64,000 nt of DNA from Phycisphaerae bacterium (GCA_023150615.1 JAKLKO010000007.1:123590-187589), one strand, 5' to 3'. Positions 36,602 through 47,254 are shown, counted from the stretch's first letter. Numbers and translations: made by a program. Notes: generated from the letters alone by a model not told the origin.

Positions 36602-37453
36602 ATGATTACGACCTCAGACATCGAAGCGTGCCGTCGCACGACCGATGCAGCGCGGCGTGCCGGGCGGACGATCGGCTTCGTTCCGACGATGGGTGGTCTG
36701 CACGCTGGCCACGCGAGCCTGATCGAGCGCGCGCGGACCGACGGGCGATTCGTTGTGGTCAGCATCTTCGTGAATCCGACGCAGTTCGGCCCGGGCGAGG
36801 ACTTGCAGAGTTATCCGCGGACGCCGGAGGCGGACGCAGCCCGCGCGAAGGCTTCGGGCGCGGACCTGCTTTTTACGCCCGACGGCGACGCCATGTACGG
36901 AGCGGACGCGGGGACGCGCGTCCGGCCGGGACGGCTGGCCGAGGCGTTGTGCGGACCGTTCCGGCCGGGGCATTTCGAGGGCGTGTGCACGGTGGTCGCA
37001 AAGTTGTTTCACATCGTGCGTCCGGACGCGGCGTACTTCGGTCAGAAGGATGCGCAGCAGGTGGTCATCGTGCGTGCGATGGTCCGCGATCTGAGGATGC
37101 CGATCGAGATTGTGACGTGCCCGATCGTGCGCGAGCCGGACGGACTGGCGATGTCGACGCGGAACGCGTACCTGTCCGCGGACGAGCGGCGTCGCGCGAC
37201 AGCGCTCTACCGGGCGCTTCAGACGGGCGCTGAGCGGATTGCGTCGGGAGAGCGCCGCAGCGGCAAGGTCATCTCCGCCATGCGTCGCGTGCTGGACGAG
37301 GCGAGTCCATGCCGGATCGACTACATCGCGATCGTCGATCCGGGGACGCTGGAGGACCGGCCGGAGTTGGGGGCCGGTCCGGTCATGCTGGCGCTGGCGG
37401 TGCGGATTGGAAGCGCGCGGCTGATTGACAACCAAATCGTCGACGTGCCGTAG
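36602..37453 (+). CDS. panC: pantothenate synthetase
   Basis: PanC joins pantoate and beta-alanine with ATP hydrolysis, the last step of pantothenate (vitamin B5) synthesis. The 283-residue protein shows the nucleotidyltransferase motif FVPTMGGLHAGHASLIERAR (26-45, with HxGH at 34-37), SIFVNPTQFGPGEDLQSYPR, LCGPFRPGHFEGVCTVVAKL, AYFGQKDAQQ, and MSTRNAYLSADER. All active-site blocks are intact. The ATG follows a GTG 3 bases upstream; the ATG gives the usual N-terminus. No panB or panD is adjacent. Confidence 0.96.
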   Translation: MITTSDIEACRRTTDAARRAGRTIGFVPTMGGLHAGHASLIERARTDGRFVVVSIFVNPTQFGPGEDLQSYPRTPEADAARAKASGADLLFTPDGDAMYGADAGTRVRPGRLAEALCGPFRPGHFEGVCTVVAKLFHIVRPDAAYFGQKDAQQVVIVRAMVRDLRMPIEIVTCPIVREPDGLAMSTRNAYLSADERRRATALYRALQTGAERIASGERRSGKVISAMRRVLDEASPCRIDYIAIVDPGTLEDRPELGAGPVMLALAVRIGSARLIDNQIVDVP

Positions 37454-37492
37454 CGCTCCGCGGGGGCCGCGCGCCGCGGGTCCGATGCTTGA

Positions 37493-39193
37493 TCAGGGTT
37501 GGGTGGTGGGTCGGGTCGACGTCGTGCCGCGCCACATCCGCTCGAGGTCGTCCATCGAGGCGACGAACATCCGCGCGGGCAGCTCGGCCGTGATCGAGTT
37601 CGCGCGGCAGGCATCGACCAAGTCGGACATGTTCGAACGATCGACGAGGAAGTCCACGAGGGCGAACGCCTCGCCGTAGAAGTCGTTGCGCCCGGCCGGG
37701 TGAACTTCGACGAGCGCGAGCAGGTCGCTGATCGGCCGCCGCATGGGTCGGGGCGGTACGAATCGCTGCCACTGCTTCCTGCGGCAGTCCGGCTCGCAGG
37801 TGAGCGCGACGCCTTCGCGGATGATTGCGGGGACGGGACGGTAGTCCGTGGCGGCGGCGAACATCGCGTGCGCGAGTTCGTGGGGGATCGTGGAGGCCAG
37901 CAGCATCGGATCGCGCTGGAAGAGGTGAATCGCGATCGATTCGAGTTTGCGGTCGCGGGTCTTGAGGACCGTCGATCCGTGCACCTCGCCGGTCGCGTTC
38001 AGCGCCGATCGGAAGGATTCCGCGGTCGGATGGATGAAGACATCGCACGGCACGGGCCAGGCGAGGTCGTCGCTGCGACGGCCGAGGTACTTCGCGAGGC
38101 GCTCGACGTGGAAGCCGAGCGCGATCTGGACGCGCTGCGCGGCGAAGGCGTTCCGGTGATGGATGCGGAAGCGCTGTGCGTCGATCACCTGCCAGTCCCC
38201 GTCCGACGCGTCGCGCCACGGCCCTTCGCGCCGCGCGCTGAGCTCCTCGGCGTACGCGTCGCGGACGATCGTCAGGGCCGCTTCCCGCGCGGCGACGACG
38301 TCTCCGGCCAGCGAGTTCTTGTTCGCGGCCTTGGCGTAGAGTCGCACCGCACCGGGCGGGTCTCCCGCCCGCTCTCGCGACAGGCCGTCGAGGATCAGCC
38401 GCACGGCGTGCGCAGTCTGTCCGGCGCGGAGGCGGTTGGCGTCGGAGATGTTCCGGCCGGTCGCGACGGCCATGAGGGTTCGCGCGGCGGCGCGGAGGCT
38501 GTCCCAGTCTTTCTCGCGGTGGCCAAGGGCGTGAGCGCCGCTCGGCAGTCCGAGGACGAGGCTCTGGAGGGCCTGGACGGCGCAGGCTGCGAGTTGCTCC
38601 TCGGACAGCTCGCCTTTCTGCGCGAAGGCGATGACGGGGGCGTAGCGGTCCCACGCGTCGGCGAAGTTCTTGCAGAAGTACTGGTCGTCGCCCGCGCCAA
38701 TGGACGCGGCGACATAGTCGCTGATCCACTCGCGCTTCCGCTCGGAGGCGAGCCGCGTCGCCTGACGCAGCGTGACGACGGCCGGTTCGAACCACTCGAG
38801 GCGGATCCAGGCGCGGCAGTCGCCGAGGCGCTGGTCGATCGCCCTGCGGCCGTCGGCGAGCTTCTGGAGCAGCTTGTGGGCGTAGAATTCGTCGGGCGAG
38901 ACGCGCAGCGCCTCGCGGATGAGTTCCTCGGCGCGCGGATAGGCCTCGTTGCGGATCATCCACTCGGCGATGGAAAGGTGAAGGTCGACGTAACAGCGCT
39001 GCACTCCGATGTCGTCGGGATGTTCCTTCAGTCCGCGCTCGGCGATGCGCAGGGCATCGTCGACGCGCTTGGCACTGAGCGCGGTCTGCACCTCTTGGAC
39101 GAGTCGTCCGCCGGGCGAATCTCCGGAGAGCGGACGGGTCGTCTGCGCGGGCAGCACAAGCAGCAGCGAAAGCAGCGTGGCGGTCATCGGCAT
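37493..39193 (-). CDS. secreted TPR protein with HELAH metallopeptidase-like domain
   Basis: A 566-residue protein with a short signal peptide ([18 protein letters not shown]). The N-terminal half is helical with TPR-like pairs ([40 protein letters not shown]). From about 340 a Peptidase_MA/DUF1570-like domain follows: [40 protein letters not shown] and the zinc motif HELAH at 438-442 ([20 protein letters not shown]), with a candidate third ligand Glu in REGVAL. It resembles the HEAAH protein at 8.3-9.7 kb in the catalytic part only. Probably an envelope-associated metallopeptidase or a non-catalytic relative. Confidence 0.8.
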   Translation of the reverse strand: MPMTATLLSLLLVLPAQTTRPLSGDSPGGRLVQEVQTALSAKRVDDALRIAERGLKEHPDDIGVQRCYVDLHLSIAEWMIRNEAYPRAEELIREALRVSPDEFYAHKLLQKLADGRRAIDQRLGDCRAWIRLEWFEPAVVTLRQATRLASERKREWISDYVAASIGAGDDQYFCKNFADAWDRYAPVIAFAQKGELSEEQLAACAVQALQSLVLGLPSGAHALGHREKDWDSLRAAARTLMAVATGRNISDANRLRAGQTAHAVRLILDGLSRERAGDPPGAVRLYAKAANKNSLAGDVVAAREAALTIVRDAYAEELSARREGPWRDASDGDWQVIDAQRFRIHHRNAFAAQRVQIALGFHVERLAKYLGRRSDDLAWPVPCDVFIHPTAESFRSALNATGEVHGSTVLKTRDRKLESIAIHLFQRDPMLLASTIPHELAHAMFAAATDYRPVPAIIREGVALTCEPDCRRKQWQRFVPPRPMRRPISDLLALVEVHPAGRNDFYGEAFALVDFLVDRSNMSDLVDACRANSITAELPARMFVASMDDLERMWRGTTSTRPTTQP

Positions 39194-39252
39194 GGCAATG
39201 GTTGATTCTCCCCTTCGTCGTCGCCGAGTATAGTAGCCCGACGGAAGGGCCC

Positions 39253-40347
39253 ATGATACTGCTTTACGCCATTCGCGCGTTGTTCGCCCTGGCGATGGTC
39301 GCCGCCGGCTGGAGCGTCGTTCAGGCCGGCGACCTGATGCCTGAAAACCGCTCGGCCCTGTTCGTCGGGATCGTGGTCCTCTCGGCGGCCGTCATCGGAT
39401 TTGACGCCCTGATGCCGCGAAAGTCGCTGGCGGCGATTGCCGGTGTGTTTTTCGGCCTGGTGGTCGGTCTGGCGATCAGCTACGGCCTCGGCCTCGTGCT
39501 GGAGTTGCTCGCCGACGTGTTCCTCGCGCCGGCCGATCCGTCGGTGTACGGGCGGCTGGTGGCGCGCGGCAAGATCCTCCTGGACATTATCTGCTGTTTC
39601 CTGTGCGTGAGCTTCATCCTCCAGACGAAGGACGACATCCGCTTCGTCATTCCGTACGTGGAGTTCGCGCGCCAGCTCAAAGGCCGGCATCCGCTGATCC
39701 TCGACACGAGCGTGATCATCGACGGGCGGATCGCGGACATCGCGGAGACGGGGATTCTCGATCAGCCGCTCGTCGTGCCGCGGTTTGTCCTGAAGGAGTT
39801 GCAGGCGGTGGCAGACTCGTCGGACCGGCTGAAGCGCAATCGCGGCCGCCGCGGGCTGGACATTCTGAATCGCATGCAGGCATCGCAGCAGTACGAGCTT
39901 CAGATTCTGGAGGGCGGGATTCCGCCGAGCGAATCGGGCGAAGGCGTGGACCAGAAGCTGCTGACGCTGACGAAGTCACTGGGCGGACGACTCGTGACGA
40001 ACGACTTCAACCTCGCGAAGGTCGCGCGGCTACAGGACGTGCCGATCATCAACATCAACGACCTCGCGAACGCGCTCAAGCCGGTGGCATTGCCGGGCGA
40101 GGCGCTGAGCGTGCGGATCGTGCGGGCCGGTGAGGAACCGAACCAGGGCGTCGGATACCTCGACGACGGCACCATGGTCGTCGTGGAGAGCGGGCGGAAC
40201 CACATCGGCTCGATGGTGGGTCTGTCCGTGACGAGTGTCCTTCAGACGAGCGCGGGGCGGATGATCTTCGGCCGTCTGGACCCGGGTGCGATGGCGAACG
40301 CGGCGTCGGACGAAACCGCCCGCGCGAACTCAGCCGCGCATCGCTGA
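39253..40347 (+). CDS. PIN/TRAM domain membrane protein (YacL-like)
   Basis: A 364-residue protein with four N-terminal membrane helices (about 2-20, 30-48, 55-80, 100-118), a PIN nuclease domain and a C-terminal TRAM domain. The PIN core shows [20 protein letters not shown] (first acidic residues), [13 protein letters not shown] (Glu) and [20 protein letters not shown] (Asp), with the final [11 protein letters not shown]. The TRAM part is [20 protein letters not shown]. This is the architecture of Bacillus YacL and mycobacterial homologues, thought to act on RNA at the membrane. GGAAGGG precedes the ATG at 39253. Its 3' end overlaps that of convergent purL by 18 bases. Confidence 0.9.
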   Translation: MILLYAIRALFALAMVAAGWSVVQAGDLMPENRSALFVGIVVLSAAVIGFDALMPRKSLAAIAGVFFGLVVGLAISYGLGLVLELLADVFLAPADPSVYGRLVARGKILLDIICCFLCVSFILQTKDDIRFVIPYVEFARQLKGRHPLILDTSVIIDGRIADIAETGILDQPLVVPRFVLKELQAVADSSDRLKRNRGRRGLDILNRMQASQQYELQILEGGIPPSESGEGVDQKLLTLTKSLGGRLVTNDFNLAKVARLQDVPIININDLANALKPVALPGEALSVRIVRAGEEPNQGVGYLDDGTMVVVESGRNHIGSMVGLSVTSVLQTSAGRMIFGRLDPGAMANAASDETARANSAAHR

Positions 40348-43326
40348 GCGCCACGCGCTGCGCAGGGCGTCGACCGGGATCGAAAGCGGCGCAGCGCTCG
40401 GCTCCCAACGAATCATCAGGCGGGCATTCGCATCGGCTTCGGCCGTTCGACCGAGCGCCAGGCGCGGGACGTCGCCGAGCCGGCTCAGGAAGTCGGTCTC
40501 GCGGTCGGCGCGAACCTCGACAACGTAAAGCGACGGGAAGGCGTGGAACCCGCCATGACGCGTCAGCGGCGCGGGCGCGTTGAGTCGGATGTCGGCGCCG
40601 CAATCGCCGCCGATGCACATTTCGCTGATTGCGACCCAGAGTCCACCATCGCTGACGTCGTGTGCGGCGAGGATCTCGCCGCCCTGGATCGACCGGGCAA
40701 TGGCGCGATGCGTGGCGAGCGCGACTTTGATCTGGAACGGCGGTGCGAATTCGGGGCCGAACGCGCCGAGTCGTGCCGGCCGGCCGACCAGGTAGATCGG
40801 GTTTCCGCGGCGCTTGAACGCGGAGGTCACGCAGACGGCGACGTCCGGGACGATCGCGATGGCGCTGATCAGCAGCGTGCCGGGAATCGCGATCTGGCGC
40901 GCATCGCGTGCCAGTCCGAGGCGCGCCAGCCGTTCGACGAGCGCGGGGTCCTCGGACGGATCGACCGAGAATTCGTTATTGAGCGAGTCCTTGCCGCTGA
41001 TGAACGGAGCGCCCAAGGCGATCGCCGCGTCGTGACATCCCTGGCAGGCGCGGACGAGCGCGCCGAGCGGCTCGGCCGCGTCGGTGCGGCCCCAGCAGAA
41101 GTTATCGAGGATCGCGGTCTGCGATGGATCGCCGCCGACGCAGACGACGTTCCGCAGCGCCTCGTCGATGGCGGCGACGGCCATCCAGTACGGGTCGACG
41201 TCGCTGAGCGACGGGCAGAGACCGCAACCGATCGCGATGCCGCGATCGCTGCCGAGCCGCGGGCGGAGGACGGCCGCGTCGGAGGGTCCGTCGTCTCGAC
41301 GGCCGTTCAGCGGTCGGACGACGCTGCGGCCCTGCACTTCGTGGTCGTACTGGCGGACGACCCATTCCTTGCTCGCGATGGAGGGGTCGGCAAGTCGCCC
41401 AAGGAGTTCACCGGCGAAATCGGTTGTGGTCGAAGGCGGCGGACGCGGGGCATCGGCACTTCGCAGGCGCCATTCGGCGGCGCGGGTCGTGCGCGGCAGT
41501 CCCTCGTGGAGGAACTGCATGTCGAGATCGCCGACGACGCGGCCGTCGTAGCGGACAACGAGTCGCCCGGAGTCGGTGAAGCGACCGATGACGGTTGCCT
41601 CGACGTCTTCGGAGCGGCACAACGAATGGAACGTCTCCACGTCAGGCTCGGGCACGGCGAGGACCATGCGTTCCTGCGCCTCGCTGATCCAGATCTCGTC
41701 GTAACGCAGGCCTTCGTACTTGAGCGGGACACGTTTCAGGTCGACGTCGGCGCCGATCGCCGCCCCCATCTCGCCGACGGCGGAGGAAAGTCCGCCCGCG
41801 CCGCAGTCGGTGATGGCGGAATACAGACAGCGGCGCGTGCCGTCGGCCGCGGGCCAGTCGCGTGCCTGGAGGATCACGTCGAGCAGCTTCTTCTCCTCGA
41901 TCGCGTTGCCGATCTGCACGGCGTGGGAAAACTCGTCGGCGTGGGTGCCGGTTAGTTCGGCGGATGAAAAGGTCGCGCCGTGGATGCCGTCGCGGCCCGT
42001 CCGGCCGCCGATGAGGACGATGGCGTCGCCGGGCCGGGCTGCCTTTTCGATGCGGTCGCGCGGGATGATTCCGGCGCAGCCGCAGAAGACGAGCGGGTTC
42101 GCGAGATAGCGCGGGTCGAAGTGGATCGCGCCGTTGACCGTCGGGATGCCCATGCGATTGCCGTAGTCGCGGACGCCGGCGACGACGCCGCACAGCACGC
42201 GCCGCGGGTGCAGCACGCCGCGCGGCAAGGCATCGGCGGGCCAGTCGGGCGGCGCGACGCAGAAGACATCGGTATTCGCGATCGGCTTCGCGCCCAGTCC
42301 GCAGCCGAGGACGTCGCGGATGCACCCGCCGAGACCGGTGGCGGCACCACCGTACGGCTCGATCGCCGAGGGGTGATTGTGCGTCTCGACCTTGAACGCG
42401 ATGCCGTCGCGTTCGTCGAAGGCGATGATGCCCGCGTTGTCCTTGAAGACCGAGAGGCACGTCGGACCGATATCGCGCCGAATCAGGTCGTCGGTGGCGC
42501 GGGCGATCGTGTCGCGCAGGAGGTTCTCGTAGCGTCGCTCGATAAGGGTCTCGGCGATTGAAGAAGCACCGTCGTCATCGAGACTTGGAAACGGCGCACC
42601 ACGATAGACGACCGCGCTCTTGAGCGTCTTGTGGACGCAATGCTCGCTCCAGGTCTGTGCGAGCGTTTCGAGTTCGAGATCCGTTGGGTCGCGCCCGAGT
42701 CGCGCGAACTCGCGCTCGATCGCGCGCATCTCGTCGAGTGACAGGAAAAGATGGCCATCCCGCGAGAGACGCCGCATCGCGTCGTCGGACAGGCCGCGGA
42801 TGGCGACGGTCCGCACGTCGCGCTCGCGCTGGATCGGTTTCGGCAGCGCGGCGAGCGGCTTGCGCCCCGGCACGACCTCCTCAATGCAGTCGTTGCCGAG
42901 CAGCCGGCCGATCCATCGGAGCGTCGCCCCGTCCGGGGCTGGGTGAAAGACGTAACGGCGGGCCGTGCGGACCGACTCGACCGGGATGCCGAGGTCGGCA
43001 ATCGCCCGCCGGGTGGATGCCGCGGCCGGATCCATGACGCCCGGCCGGTAGTGGATTTCAATGGCGGCCCTGTCCCCGGAGGGGAACGGCGCATCGTCCG
43101 ACGCGATTTCGAACGACTCCGAGACCGGGTCGGCGAGAAGTTCGCGGGCGACGCGCTCCGCATTGGCCGTGTCGGCGGCCATCTCGACGATGTATAGCCG
43201 GGCGGTCTCGACACGATCGATCCCATCGAGGCCGAACTCTCGAAGCGCAACGAGGGTTGCCTGGCCGGCGGGGTCGGGGTGGTCCGGATTGGGTCGGACC
43301 TCGAATCGCCAGAGCGTGCGGTTCAT
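40330..43326 (-). CDS. purL: phosphoribosylformylglycinamidine synthase PurL, enlarged form
   Basis: PurL makes FGAM from FGAR, ATP and ammonia in purine synthesis. At 998 residues it is longer than the usual small PurL (about 740) and shorter than the large form with fused glutaminase (about 1300). The extra N-terminal ~165 residues contain two units resembling PurS: about 1-75 ([40 protein letters not shown]) and about 83-160 ([36 protein letters not shown]). The synthase core has [40 protein letters not shown] followed by [11 protein letters not shown], and a second ATP-grasp-like half with [12 protein letters not shown]. No PurQ-like glutaminase is fused. I start at the ATG preceded by GGGGAG; another ATG lies 33 bases upstream. 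Confidence 0.92.
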   Translation of the reverse strand: MNRTLWRFEVRPNPDHPDPAGQATLVALREFGLDGIDRVETARLYIVEMAADTANAERVARELLADPVSESFEIASDDAPFPSGDRAAIEIHYRPGVMDPAAASTRRAIADLGIPVESVRTARRYVFHPAPDGATLRWIGRLLGNDCIEEVVPGRKPLAALPKPIQRERDVRTVAIRGLSDDAMRRLSRDGHLFLSLDEMRAIEREFARLGRDPTDLELETLAQTWSEHCVHKTLKSAVVYRGAPFPSLDDDGASSIAETLIERRYENLLRDTIARATDDLIRRDIGPTCLSVFKDNAGIIAFDERDGIAFKVETHNHPSAIEPYGGAATGLGGCIRDVLGCGLGAKPIANTDVFCVAPPDWPADALPRGVLHPRRVLCGVVAGVRDYGNRMGIPTVNGAIHFDPRYLANPLVFCGCAGIIPRDRIEKAARPGDAIVLIGGRTGRDGIHGATFSSAELTGTHADEFSHAVQIGNAIEEKKLLDVILQARDWPAADGTRRCLYSAITDCGAGGLSSAVGEMGAAIGADVDLKRVPLKYEGLRYDEIWISEAQERMVLAVPEPDVETFHSLCRSEDVEATVIGRFTDSGRLVVRYDGRVVGDLDMQFLHEGLPRTTRAAEWRLRSADAPRPPPSTTTDFAGELLGRLADPSIASKEWVVRQYDHEVQGRSVVRPLNGRRDDGPSDAAVLRPRLGSDRGIAIGCGLCPSLSDVDPYWMAVAAIDEALRNVVCVGGDPSQTAILDNFCWGRTDAAEPLGALVRACQGCHDAAIALGAPFISGKDSLNNEFSVDPSEDPALVERLARLGLARDARQIAIPGTLLISAIAIVPDVAVCVTSAFKRRGNPIYLVGRPARLGAFGPEFAPPFQIKVALATHRAIARSIQGGEILAAHDVSDGGLWVAISEMCIGGDCGADIRLNAPAPLTRHGGFHAFPSLYVVEVRADRETDFLSRLGDVPRLALGRTAEADANARLMIRWEPSAAPLSIPVDALRSAWRSAMRG

Positions 43327-43575
43327 CGGGTTGGGTCTCCCCGTCGCGGTCGGATTCATAAGAGACCGAGAATCAGCGAGTTACGATTGCAGTCCGTTCG
43401 TTCGGTTTTACCGGACTTTACGGCTCTGGACTGGAGCCGTCAATTTCGCCTTGCCGACGTAGGTGGAACGCGTTAACGTTCCCCCTTGACGGCGGTCGTC
43501 CGAAGCGGACGGCGCGGTTTGGTGAGACCGATTCGGGCATCGCCGTTACAAAGACTGTGGCTCATTGAGGAGTCT

Positions 43576-44700
43576 ATGGCCGAAACGCCAGTCCCTAGAA
43601 ACGGCGGGCCGTCGCCCGCCGGCCAGTACCTCGAATTCGAAAAACCCCTCGCCCGGATCGAGCAGCAGATCGCCGAGATGGAGGCGATCCAGGCGTCGTC
43701 CGGCCGGGATCATTCGGAGTTGATCCGATCGATCCGCGCGCAGCTGATGACGGAGCGGAGGAAGATCTTCGCGAATCTCAGCGCGTGGGAGACCGTTCAG
43801 GTCGCCCGACACCCCCGGCGCCCCCTGCTGCCGCACTATATCGATTTGATTGTCAAGGACTTCTGCGAGCTGAAGGGCGACCGCAACTTCCGCGATGACA
43901 AGGCGATCGTCGCCGGGTTCGGCCGGATCGGCGGGAACAAGGTGATGCTGATCGGCCACAACAAGGGCCGCGACACGAAGGAACGGATCGACAACTACTT
44001 CGGCATGGCGCATCCGGAAGGGTATCGCAAGGCGCTGCTCAAGATGCGCCTCGCAGAGAAGTTCCGTTTGCCGGTGGTGTGCCTGATCGACACGGCGGGG
44101 GCCTATCCGGGCATTGGTGCGGAGGAGCGGGGGATCGCCCAGGCGATCGCGGTCAATCTGCTCGAGATGTCGCGTCTGCGGACGCCGATCGTGTGCGTGG
44201 TGATCGGCGAAGGCGGGTCGGGCGGCGCGCTGGGGATCGGCGTGGGCGATCGCATCGCGATTCTGGAGCACGCCTATTACTCGGTGATCTCGCCGGAGGG
44301 CTGCGCGGCAATCCTCTGGAAGTCGGCCGAACACGCGGCCAAGGCCGCCGAGGCGTTGCGGTTGACGTCGAAGGAGCTGAAGCGGCTGCGTCTGGTGGAC
44401 GACGTGCTGCGCGAGCCGCTGGGCGGCGCGCACCGCGACCCCGCGGGAATGGCCGCGACAGTCGAGAAGTACATCGTCGAGACGCTGCGCGACCTGAAAC
44501 GCGTGAAGACAGATACGTTGCTCCGTCGGCGCTACAAGCGCTGGCGCGAGATCGGCTCGTACTTCGAGCATCTGGAATCCGGGGGCGAGGTCCGGCCGCG
44601 TGTCCGCGCGGCGGCGCGGGCCGCGCGACCGGTTCCGGCAGTCGTTCCCGCTGCGGCGGTGGAAGCATCTCGCGTGGTCGAGATGGTCAAGTCGACGTAG
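43576..44700 (+). CDS. accA: acetyl-CoA carboxylase carboxyltransferase subunit alpha
   Basis: AccA, with AccD, transfers the carboxyl group from biotin to acetyl-CoA, the first step of fatty-acid synthesis. Marks include YLEFEKPLARIEQQIAEMEA, VQVARHPRRPLLPHYIDLIV, FCELKGDRNFRDDKAIVAGF, MAHPEGYRKALLKMRLAEKF, DTAGAYPGIGAEERGIAQAI and the GEGGSGGALGIGVGDRIAIL oxyanion region. A TGAGGAG site precedes the ATG. At 374 residues it is about 50 longer than typical because of a C-terminal Ala/Pro/Val/Arg-rich tail (from about 330), which looks disordered. accD is not in the window. Confidence 0.95.
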   Translation: MAETPVPRNGGPSPAGQYLEFEKPLARIEQQIAEMEAIQASSGRDHSELIRSIRAQLMTERRKIFANLSAWETVQVARHPRRPLLPHYIDLIVKDFCELKGDRNFRDDKAIVAGFGRIGGNKVMLIGHNKGRDTKERIDNYFGMAHPEGYRKALLKMRLAEKFRLPVVCLIDTAGAYPGIGAEERGIAQAIAVNLLEMSRLRTPIVCVVIGEGGSGGALGIGVGDRIAILEHAYYSVISPEGCAAILWKSAEHAAKAAEALRLTSKELKRLRLVDDVLREPLGGAHRDPAGMAATVEKYIVETLRDLKRVKTDTLLRRRYKRWREIGSYFEHLESGGEVRPRVRAAARAARPVPAVVPAAAVEASRVVEMVKST

Positions 44701-44712
44701 TCCGGCGGTCGC

Positions 44713-45276
44713 CTACCTGCGCGTGAGGTGCCAGAAGACCTCGCGGTTTCCGGCGTGACCGGGCAGCGGGCTGTCCGTCTCGCTGCGCCATTGCAACCCG
44801 CAATCCCCGAGTTCGCCTCGAACCTGGTCGAGCACATCGCGCAATCGGTCCGCCGGGAGCACGCCGTTCCGGAGCAGCTTCGAATCCGCCTCGTAATGCG
44901 GCTTGACGAGCGAAATGACGTCGCCGCCAGACTTCACGAGCCGAACCGCAACGGGGAGGATCCGTCGCTGGCGGGTCCAGCCGGCGTCAATGGTGACGAG
45001 ATCGACGGGTTCCGGCAGGCGGACGGCGAGCGCGTTCGTTCGCTCCATGACGATGGCGCGCGGGTCGTTCCGCAGCCGCAGATCGATCACGCCGTAGCCG
45101 CGCTCGACGGCGTAGACGCGCGATGCGCCGGCCTGAAGCAGGCAATCGACGAAGCCGCCGGTGCTGCTGCCCAGGTCGGCGCAGCATCGCCCGGTCGGGT
45201 CGATTCCGAAGGCCGAAAGGGCCGCGGCGAGCTTCTCGCCGGCGCGGCCGACGTATCGCGGACCAGACGAACTCAT
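44713..45276 (-). CDS. TlyA-like SAM-dependent methyltransferase lacking the S4 domain
   Basis: A 187-residue FtsJ/TlyA-type methyltransferase. It begins almost at once with YVGRAGEKLAAALSAFGIDP, the TlyA block that normally follows an S4 RNA-binding domain, then the SAM loop CCADLGSSTGGFVDCLLQAG, RVYAVERGYGVIDLRLRNDP, and LVKPHYEADSKLLRNGVLPA (LIKPQFE equivalent). TlyA 2'-O-methylates 16S and 23S rRNA in mycobacteria. Here the S4 domain is absent and the region between the SAM loop and the LVKP block is diverged (VTIDAGWTRQRRILP in place of D-x-S-F-I-S-L). The product could be a different RNA methyltransferase. It lies 36 bases downstream of rpsT on the same strand. Confidence 0.82.
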   Translation of the reverse strand: MSSSGPRYVGRAGEKLAAALSAFGIDPTGRCCADLGSSTGGFVDCLLQAGASRVYAVERGYGVIDLRLRNDPRAIVMERTNALAVRLPEPVDLVTIDAGWTRQRRILPVAVRLVKSGGDVISLVKPHYEADSKLLRNGVLPADRLRDVLDQVRGELGDCGLQWRSETDSPLPGHAGNREVFWHLTRR

Positions 45277-45312
45277 GGCGCACGGTGGTGCGACCGCCGC
45301 CGCGTCGCTTCG

Positions 45313-45591
45313 TTACTTCCTGGCCGGCTTGAGGGTGTTGACGCGTTTCGCGAGCCGGCTCTTTTTTCGGGAGGCGGCCTTGCGATGAATGACACCGGCG
45401 GCGGCGGCCTTGTCGAGCGCCGCGGCGGTGAGTCGGAAGACCTTCTGGGCGGCGTCGGTGCCGCCCTTGGCGATCGTGTCGCGGGCCTTGCGAATCTGCG
45501 ACTTCAGGGCCGAGCGACGCTCGAGGTTTCGGATGCGGCGCCGTTCATTCTGGCGGACGCGCTTGAGCGACGAAAGTGAACGCTTTGCCAC
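45313..45591 (-). CDS. rpsT: 30S ribosomal protein S20
   Basis: A 92-residue basic all-helical protein, the S20 component of the small subunit. Family features are MAKRSLSSLKRVRQNERRRI at the start, SALKSQIRKARDTIAKGGTD, and the Ala/Lys-rich helix ALDKAAAAGVIHRKAASRKK followed by SRLAKRVNTL at the end. Length is normal. It follows the TPR gene by about 36 bases on the minus strand and precedes the TlyA-like gene. Confidence 0.96.
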   Translation of the reverse strand: MAKRSLSSLKRVRQNERRRIRNLERRSALKSQIRKARDTIAKGGTDAAQKVFRLTAAALDKAAAAGVIHRKAASRKKSRLAKRVNTLKPARK

Positions 45592-45627
45592 GAGGGGCTC
45601 CTTCTTCGGTTCCGGGCGGCGCGTCGG

Positions 45628-47091
45628 CTACGGGTTTGAGACGTTGAGCCGTTCCAGGCGCTGCCGCGCATCGCGGTAATTGTAATCGAACTGGATAAGT
45701 TGGCCATAGACGCGCACGGCCTCGGCGGGTTGGCCGGCGGCTTCGTGGGTCCGTCCGAGCCAGTAGAAGAGCTCCTTCCCGACGGCGTCATCGGGGATTT
45801 CGTGGTCGCGCTGGGCGGCGGTGAGGACGTCGGCGGCCTGGGGGTAGAACTTCTTCTCGAAGAAGCAGCGGCCGACGTAGAGCCGGGCCTCGTCGCGTCG
45901 CCGGATGTCGGCCTGGGCCTGCTGGAAGACGGGGATGGCGTCGTCGAACTTCCCGCACTCGAAGAACCGGCGTGCGAGTTCGAAGCGCCATCGCTGGTCG
46001 GTGGGGTACTGTACGCAGCGTTCGCGGAAGATCGCGGTTTCGATTTCGAGGCGTTGCTGCTGCGCGAGCCGCAGGGTCTCGCGCGCCGCCGCGTCCTGCG
46101 GCGCGGCCTCGACGCGGGCGAGGGCGTCGCGCACGGCGCGGCGCAACTGGCGCATGCGGAGGTCGTCGGACTTCATCTTGAGGGCGTAATTTCCGTTCTT
46201 CTCGTAGGCGGCCGTGAGCACGGCAATCGCTTCGCGCTCGTCGTCGGAAAGCTCCGTGCGGGCGAGCATGTCGACGAGCGTGGCGAGTCGCGCGGGATCG
46301 GCGGGATCGCGCTGGTGTTCATCCCGGGCCTTCTGGATGAGTTGGCGGGCGCGTTCGTCGTTGGTGACGGCGCGGTCGCGGTCGTGAAGTTCGCGCTGCG
46401 CCTCGCCGTTCTTGAGCGAGCCGCGAAAGTCCTCGGCGTGGCCGAAGCGGCCCTTGACGATCGTGAGCTTGCTGCTGGCGTCGCTGAGGGCCTTTGCGGC
46501 GTCGGCGCTGTTCGGGTAGTGGCGTCGCCACACGTCTCCGACGAGCTGGGCCGATTTGAAGAGATCGCCGGCCGGTACGAACGCCTCGGCGGCGTGAAAG
46601 CGTTCGGCGGCCTGATCGAGGGCGGCGACGATCCCGGTGTAGCGCGACTCGGGCAGTTTCTTTTCGGAGATGAGGGCGTCGGCGAGGATCGGCCCGACCC
46701 AATGCGCGACGCGCGGCAGGTCGGACTTCACGGCGTTGACCAGGATGGCCTCGAGTGGTCCGATCGACGCCGGGTCGAGCGCGAAGGCGTGCAGGGCGTT
46801 GACGAGATTCCGCTTCGGGTCCTTCCCGCCCGTCGGGTACTTGCGCGCGGCAAGAAAGCCGGGCGGCTTTCCGCCGGCCATACGTCGCGCAGTGGCAGCG
46901 ACGCGAAGCGGCTTGAGCCCGTCGTCGACGGCCTCGGGCCAGATGTCCAGTCCGCGGACGTACAGTTCGATGGCGTAGTCGTAGTTGCGCGAATCGGCGG
47001 CCTTTCGTGCGTGATCGAACCAGCGACGGGCCTGCGCGAGGTCGGCGGCGGCCGGAGGGTCGGGCAGCGGCTTGGCGGCAGGGTTATTCAT
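45628..47091 (-). CDS. cytoplasmic TPR-repeat protein of unknown function
   Basis: A 487-residue all-helical protein without signal peptide. TPR-like units are spread through it: ARRWFDHARKAADSRNYDYA with IELYVRGLDIWPE (about 20-55), DQRWRFELARRFFECGKFDD with AIPVFQQAQADI (about 375-405), ARLYVGRCFFEKKFYPQAAD (about 412-431) and LGRTHEAAGQPAEAVRVYGQ (about 450-470). The middle (200-330) is charged and probably coiled coil. It belongs to the conserved planctomycete TPR proteins encoded next to rpsT, but the role is unknown. Divergent from the def operon. Confidence 0.8.
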   Translation of the reverse strand: MNNPAAKPLPDPPAAADLAQARRWFDHARKAADSRNYDYAIELYVRGLDIWPEAVDDGLKPLRVAATARRMAGGKPPGFLAARKYPTGGKDPKRNLVNALHAFALDPASIGPLEAILVNAVKSDLPRVAHWVGPILADALISEKKLPESRYTGIVAALDQAAERFHAAEAFVPAGDLFKSAQLVGDVWRRHYPNSADAAKALSDASSKLTIVKGRFGHAEDFRGSLKNGEAQRELHDRDRAVTNDERARQLIQKARDEHQRDPADPARLATLVDMLARTELSDDEREAIAVLTAAYEKNGNYALKMKSDDLRMRQLRRAVRDALARVEAAPQDAAARETLRLAQQQRLEIETAIFRERCVQYPTDQRWRFELARRFFECGKFDDAIPVFQQAQADIRRRDEARLYVGRCFFEKKFYPQAADVLTAAQRDHEIPDDAVGKELFYWLGRTHEAAGQPAEAVRVYGQLIQFDYNYRDARQRLERLNVSNP

Positions 47092-47254
47092 GTCGCGCGC
47101 GATCGCCTGTGTCCGCGGGCCCGGCTGTCAATCCTGGAATCGGGTGCGCCGCGGGGCGCCACGTTAATCATATCCTTCGTCGAGGCAAGCCCGTGCGGAT
47201 TTCCGCCGCGGCGCGGGTCCGCTAGAATGTCGGTGCGTGTCGGAGGCAACCCTG

